Source: Streptomyces sp. NBC_01264 (GTDB lineage Bacteria > Actinomycetota > Actinomycetes > Streptomycetales > Streptomycetaceae). From it: a stretch of 64,000 nt of DNA. Location of the stretch: the NCBI RefSeq assembly GCF_026340675.1, contig NZ_JAPEOX010000002.1, positions 186,001-250,000 on the forward strand, read 5' to 3'. A program made the translations under genes and the position numbers. Shown here one piece after another: positions 61,264 to 64,000 of this stretch (position 1 is the first letter of the stretch; each line of letters begins with the position of its first letter). The notes under the pieces are model-generated. The model saw only the letters and a program-made list of their open reading frames with translations. It was not told where the DNA came from and ran no database searches.

Positions 61264-62082
61264 ATGAGCACGACACTCGAAACCCAGTACGCCTTCCACG
61301 GTGCGGTGGAGGTGCACGACCAGCTCGACGCGTTGGAGACCATGCTGGATCCCGGAACCGCCGAATGCCTCAGAACACTGGGGATCCCTGCCGGAGCGCG
61401 GTGCTGGGAGGTGGGCGCCGGCGGGGGCTCGATCGCCCGTCACCTCCGGGCACTCGCGGGCCCCGGTGGTCACGTCGTGGCCACCGATCTCGACACGTCC
61501 CGGATCGTGGCACCCGGCGCGGAGATACTCCAGCACGATGTCCGCTGTGACCCCGCACCGCCCGGCGGTCCCTTCGACGTGATCCACGCCCGGTGGGTGC
61601 TCATGCACCTGCCCGAACGCCGGGACGTGCTCAGCAGACTGGCCGACGCGCTGGCCCCGGGAGGATGGCTGGTCATCGAGGAGAGTGCCGTGACCTCGGA
61701 CGGCCTCCCCGTCCTGACCAGTTCCGTCCCGGCCGACGCCGAACTGTTCGGCCGGTTCAGCGGCGCCGTCGTAGGGATCCTCGCAGACGCCGGCGCGGAC
61801 CCTCAGTGGGGGGCGCACGGGCTGCACTCCGCCATGGCCGAATCGTCGCTGGAAGACGTCCGCACCGTCCATCGCACGGACAGTTGGACGGGCGGCGGCC
61901 CCGGCAGCCGCCTTCACTCCATCCACACGCGTCAGCTTCGTGAGCCTCTGGGTGCGCGGGGTTTCACGGACGGCGACCTCGCACGCGTACGGCACATCGC
62001 CTCAGACCCGGCTTTCAGCGCCCTCGGGTATCCGCTCGTATCCACCTGCGGACGCCGGGCACAGCGAACCGCTCAGCGCTGA
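61264..62082 (+). CDS. SAM-dependent methyltransferase (class I), 272 aa
   Basis: ATG 61264 with GCGAGG upstream. Class I Rossmann fold: motif I 'CWEVGAGGGSIARHL', acidic residue in 'HVVATDLDTSRI', post-motif 'FDVIHARWVLMHLPERRDVL' and 'LAPGGWLVIEE'. The substrate domain at the C-terminus is variable. Substrate unknown. It is followed by a VOC protein after 31 bases in the same direction, suggesting a two-gene operon for a small-molecule modification. Confidence 0.9.
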   Translation: MSTTLETQYAFHGAVEVHDQLDALETMLDPGTAECLRTLGIPAGARCWEVGAGGGSIARHLRALAGPGGHVVATDLDTSRIVAPGAEILQHDVRCDPAPPGGPFDVIHARWVLMHLPERRDVLSRLADALAPGGWLVIEESAVTSDGLPVLTSSVPADAELFGRFSGAVVGILADAGADPQWGAHGLHSAMAESSLEDVRTVHRTDSWTGGGPGSRLHSIHTRQLREPLGARGFTDGDLARVRHIASDPAFSALGYPLVSTCGRRAQRTAQR

Positions 62083-62113
62083 GCGCCGGCCCACAAGAAG
62101 GCGGTACACAATC

Positions 62114-62548
62114 ATGCTCAAGCACTTCGACCATGTCACCGTGGCGGTGAGCGACCCTGCCGCGGCCATCGCATTCTTCACCCTGCTCGGTTTCGCACCC
62201 GACAAGGACGTCATCATCAAGGGTCCGGAGATGGACCAGTACATGGGAATCGACGACCTCGAGGCCCGCCACATCACTCTGGTGCTCAGAGATTCGTGTC
62301 CGCGGCTGGAGGTGCAGCTCCTGCACTTCCTGAAGCCGGCCGCGGAGACGGCGGGCGCCACGGCCCCGCCGGAACGCCTGGGTTTCCACCACATCTGCTT
62401 CGCGGTCTCCGGCATCGACGACCTGATCGACAGGGTCACGGCCGCCGGATTGAAGGTCCGCAACCAGCCGATGACTTTCCACGACCGCAAGCTGGTGTTT
62501 CTCGAGGGGCCGGACGGCATCACCGTGGAGCTCGCCGAATGGACCTGA
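62114..62548 (+). CDS. VOC-superfamily (glyoxalase-like) protein, 144 aa
   Basis: ATG 62114 with AAGAAGG upstream. Two beta-alpha-beta-beta-beta modules: 'FDHVTVAVSDPAAAIAFFTL' and 'LGFHHICFAVSGIDDLIDRV'. Candidate metal ligands are His in 'FDHVTVAV', Glu in 'RLEVQLLHFL', His in 'FHHICFAV' and Glu in 'GITVELAEW'. Members include glyoxalases, epimerases and dioxygenases. It ends 25 bases before the stop of the convergent SDR gene. Confidence 0.88.
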   Translation: MLKHFDHVTVAVSDPAAAIAFFTLLGFAPDKDVIIKGPEMDQYMGIDDLEARHITLVLRDSCPRLEVQLLHFLKPAAETAGATAPPERLGFHHICFAVSGIDDLIDRVTAAGLKVRNQPMTFHDRKLVFLEGPDGITVELAEWT

Positions 62549-62572
62549 GACCGCGTTCCCGGCAGGCGATCG

Positions 62573-63334
62573 TCAGAGGAGCTGCCCCGTCGGCCGGACG
62601 AGCAGTTCATTGACCGCCACGTGGCTGCTCCGCGTGACGGCGAACACGATCGCCTCCGCGATGTCGCCCGGCAGGAGCGGCGCGTACTGCATCTCCCGCA
62701 GGAGCCGTTCGCGGATCCCGGGATCGATGTGGTCCGCCAGCTCCGTGTCGACGGCCCCGGGCTCCACCACCGTGACGCGGACCTGGCGGCCGGCCAGCTC
62801 CTGACGCAGCGCTTCCGACAGACCCACGACCCCGTACTTGGTGAGGGCGTAGACCGCGCCCCCCGCGACCGCCTTGCGGCCGGCCACGGAGCTGACGTTG
62901 ACCAGGTCGGCGACACCCCGCCCGTTCTGCGCGGCCGCCTCGACGAGGTGCGGCAGTGCCGCCCGCGAGATGTTCAGCAGTCCGTCGACGTTGAGGCCGA
63001 CCATGCGGTCGGACAGCTCGGCCGGAGCGCTGCCGAACTCGCCGAGCAGCATTTGCCCGGCGTTGTTGACCACGATGTCGACGCCGCCGAAGGACTCCAC
63101 GCTCCGCCGTACCGCGTCCGTCGCGTCCCCCCGGTCGGTGATGTCACAGGGGACCGCGATCGCACGGCCGCCTTGCGCCTCGATCTCCGCAGCCAGCCGG
63201 CCCAGGCGGTCGGCCCGCCGTGCCACCAACACGACAGCCGCGCCTTCGGCGGCGAGCGCCCTGCCCGTCGCCGCGCCGATTCCGCTGCTGGCTCCGGTGA
63301 CCAGCGCGACCGTTCCACTCAGTCCTGCACCCAT
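62573..63334 (-). CDS. Short-chain dehydrogenase/reductase, 253 aa
   Basis: Classical SDR: cofactor loop 'VTGASSGIGAATGRALA', 'VVLVARRADRL' (Arg after the second strand, favouring NADPH), 'DIVVNNAGQMLLGEF', catalytic Ser in 'LVNVSSVAG' and 'YALTK' (Tyr-x-x-x-Lys). 'VVEPGAVDTELADHID' follows. Substrate unknown. It is 39 bases downstream of the serine hydrolase gene on the same strand and is probably co-transcribed. Confidence 0.93.
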   Translation of the reverse strand: MGAGLSGTVALVTGASSGIGAATGRALAAEGAAVVLVARRADRLGRLAAEIEAQGGRAIAVPCDITDRGDATDAVRRSVESFGGVDIVVNNAGQMLLGEFGSAPAELSDRMVGLNVDGLLNISRAALPHLVEAAAQNGRGVADLVNVSSVAGRKAVAGGAVYALTKYGVVGLSEALRQELAGRQVRVTVVEPGAVDTELADHIDPGIRERLLREMQYAPLLPGDIAEAIVFAVTRSSHVAVNELLVRPTGQLL

Positions 63335-63373
63335 GATCGTTCCCCTCTCCTGGACCGTGCGGCCTCAGGGCGC

Positions 63374-64000
63374 TCAGACCGCACCGGCGGCGTCGAAAAC
63401 GGCGGCGACGTAGGCCGCCGTGCGGTCCGACCCCACGACGCCGGCGCCCATCCTGTTCATCGTGTAGGCCATCGTCATCCGGCGTTCGAGGTCCATGCAG
63501 ACGACAGAACCTCCCCATCCGCCCCAGAAGCACCTGCGTCCGCGGGGTACGTAGGGGAACGTCTCGGTCCCGGGAAGCGCGAAGCCCATGCCCCAGCGCA
63601 TCGGGAGCCCTATGACGAGATCCACACCGGAGGCCTGCTCCTCGAAGATCAAGTCGATCGTCTCCGGCGAGAGCAGGCGCAGACCGTCCACCGTGCCCCC
63701 GCGTGACACGACCGAGAGCAGACGGGCGATCCCGGCTGCCGTGCCGTGGCCGTTCGCCGCGCCGATCTCGGCACGCCGCCACCCTTCGGTACTCACCACG
63801 TCCGGGCCCGCCAGGGGGCTCGTCAGCGTCTTGTACATGGGGCTCTCGGGGTCGAGGGAATCGAGGGCATGGGGATCGACGGCCGGCGGGACGAGGTCGG
63901 CAATGCGGTTCCAGACGGCCGGCACGGCCCCGATCTGGAAGTCGGCTCCGAGCGGACCGGCCAGCTCCGTCGCCACGAAGGAGCGCAGCGATCGTCCGGT
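63374..64000 (-). CDS. Serine hydrolase (beta-lactamase/esterase family), C-terminal part
   Basis: The frame is open through the right edge, so the N-terminus with the SxxK nucleophile is outside the window. The visible 208 residues have 'FVATELAGPLGADFQIG', 'AANGHGTAAGIARLLSVVSR' (the HGT/A block near the active site), 'LPMRWGMGFAL' and 'CFWGGWGGSVVCMDLERRMT' (the family's third motif region). Members are class C-like esterases, carboxypeptidases or lactonases. It is the first visible gene of an operon with the SDR. Confidence 0.88.
   Translation of the reverse strand, partial: TGRSLRSFVATELAGPLGADFQIGAVPAVWNRIADLVPPAVDPHALDSLDPESPMYKTLTSPLAGPDVVSTEGWRRAEIGAANGHGTAAGIARLLSVVSRGGTVDGLRLLSPETIDLIFEEQASGVDLVIGLPMRWGMGFALPGTETFPYVPRGRRCFWGGWGGSVVCMDLERRMTMAYTMNRMGAGVVGSDRTAAYVAAVFDAAGAV

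Overview
The window looks like an accessory region, possibly a chromosome arm or linear plasmid, of a Streptomyces-like actinomycete. The DNA is G+C-rich with strong third-position G/C bias and many GTG starts. Ribosome-binding sites are purine-rich. Marker families are typical of Streptomyces: DUF4360, AOC-barrel and FUSC proteins, a CE1758/CE1759 monooxygenase pair and actinobacterial IS5, IS6, ISAs1 and ISAzo13 elements. No rRNA, tRNA or CRISPR array was seen. Taxonomy is inferred from composition and gene families only.

Layout. 1-8.5 kb is an insertion-sequence graveyard. It holds an IS3 end, IS6 fragments, an ISAs1 element inside a DUF11 surface-protein gene (9-bp target duplication), two abutting IS5-type elements, an ISL3/IS6 chimera and an IS5-type element carrying a coupled second gene. 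8.8-19.3 kb holds an asparaginase, several secreted proteins (including PI-PLC and an AOC-barrel protein), a cold-shock protein, a FUSC membrane protein and another broken IS5-type copy. 19.3-27.7 kb has a YVTN beta-propeller gene cut in its signal-peptide region by an IS3, a broken collagen-like gene, a thioesterase, an MDR oxidoreductase, a collagen-like secreted protein, malic enzyme, an aerolysin-like secreted protein and a SnoaL-like protein.

27.7-39 kb is mostly mobile DNA. Three IS5-type elements lie end to end, followed by a frameshifted secreted-protein gene and an identical head-to-tail dimer of an ISAzo13-type element. Next are an A+T-richer gene for a 600-residue protein with two M35-like metallopeptidase domains and another IS5-type element with a coiled-coil/winged-helix passenger gene. 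39-53 kb carries a GNAT protein, an amidase remnant, a second FUSC protein, a kelch-repeat secreted protein, tandem DUF4360 proteins, two large proteins with an apparent Stv-like domain, a flavin monooxygenase/FMN reductase pair and a universal stress protein. 53.2-55.4 kb is an IS30/IS110/AAA-ATPase mosaic. 55.8-64 kb is a metabolic segment: amidohydrolase, isochorismatase-like hydrolase, DoxX, DUF1275, a frameshifted alpha-helical protein, methyltransferase, VOC protein, SDR and a partial serine hydrolase.

Two themes connect the genes. Many stand-alone genes encode secreted or possible effector proteins (PI-PLC, aerolysin-like, collagen-like, kelch, DUF4360, M35-like, Stv-like). Repeated IS insertion has broken surface-protein genes, and several can be rebuilt exactly from target duplications. 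The least familiar items are the IS5-type elements with passenger genes, the double M35-like protein, the two Stv-like proteins and the IS dimer.
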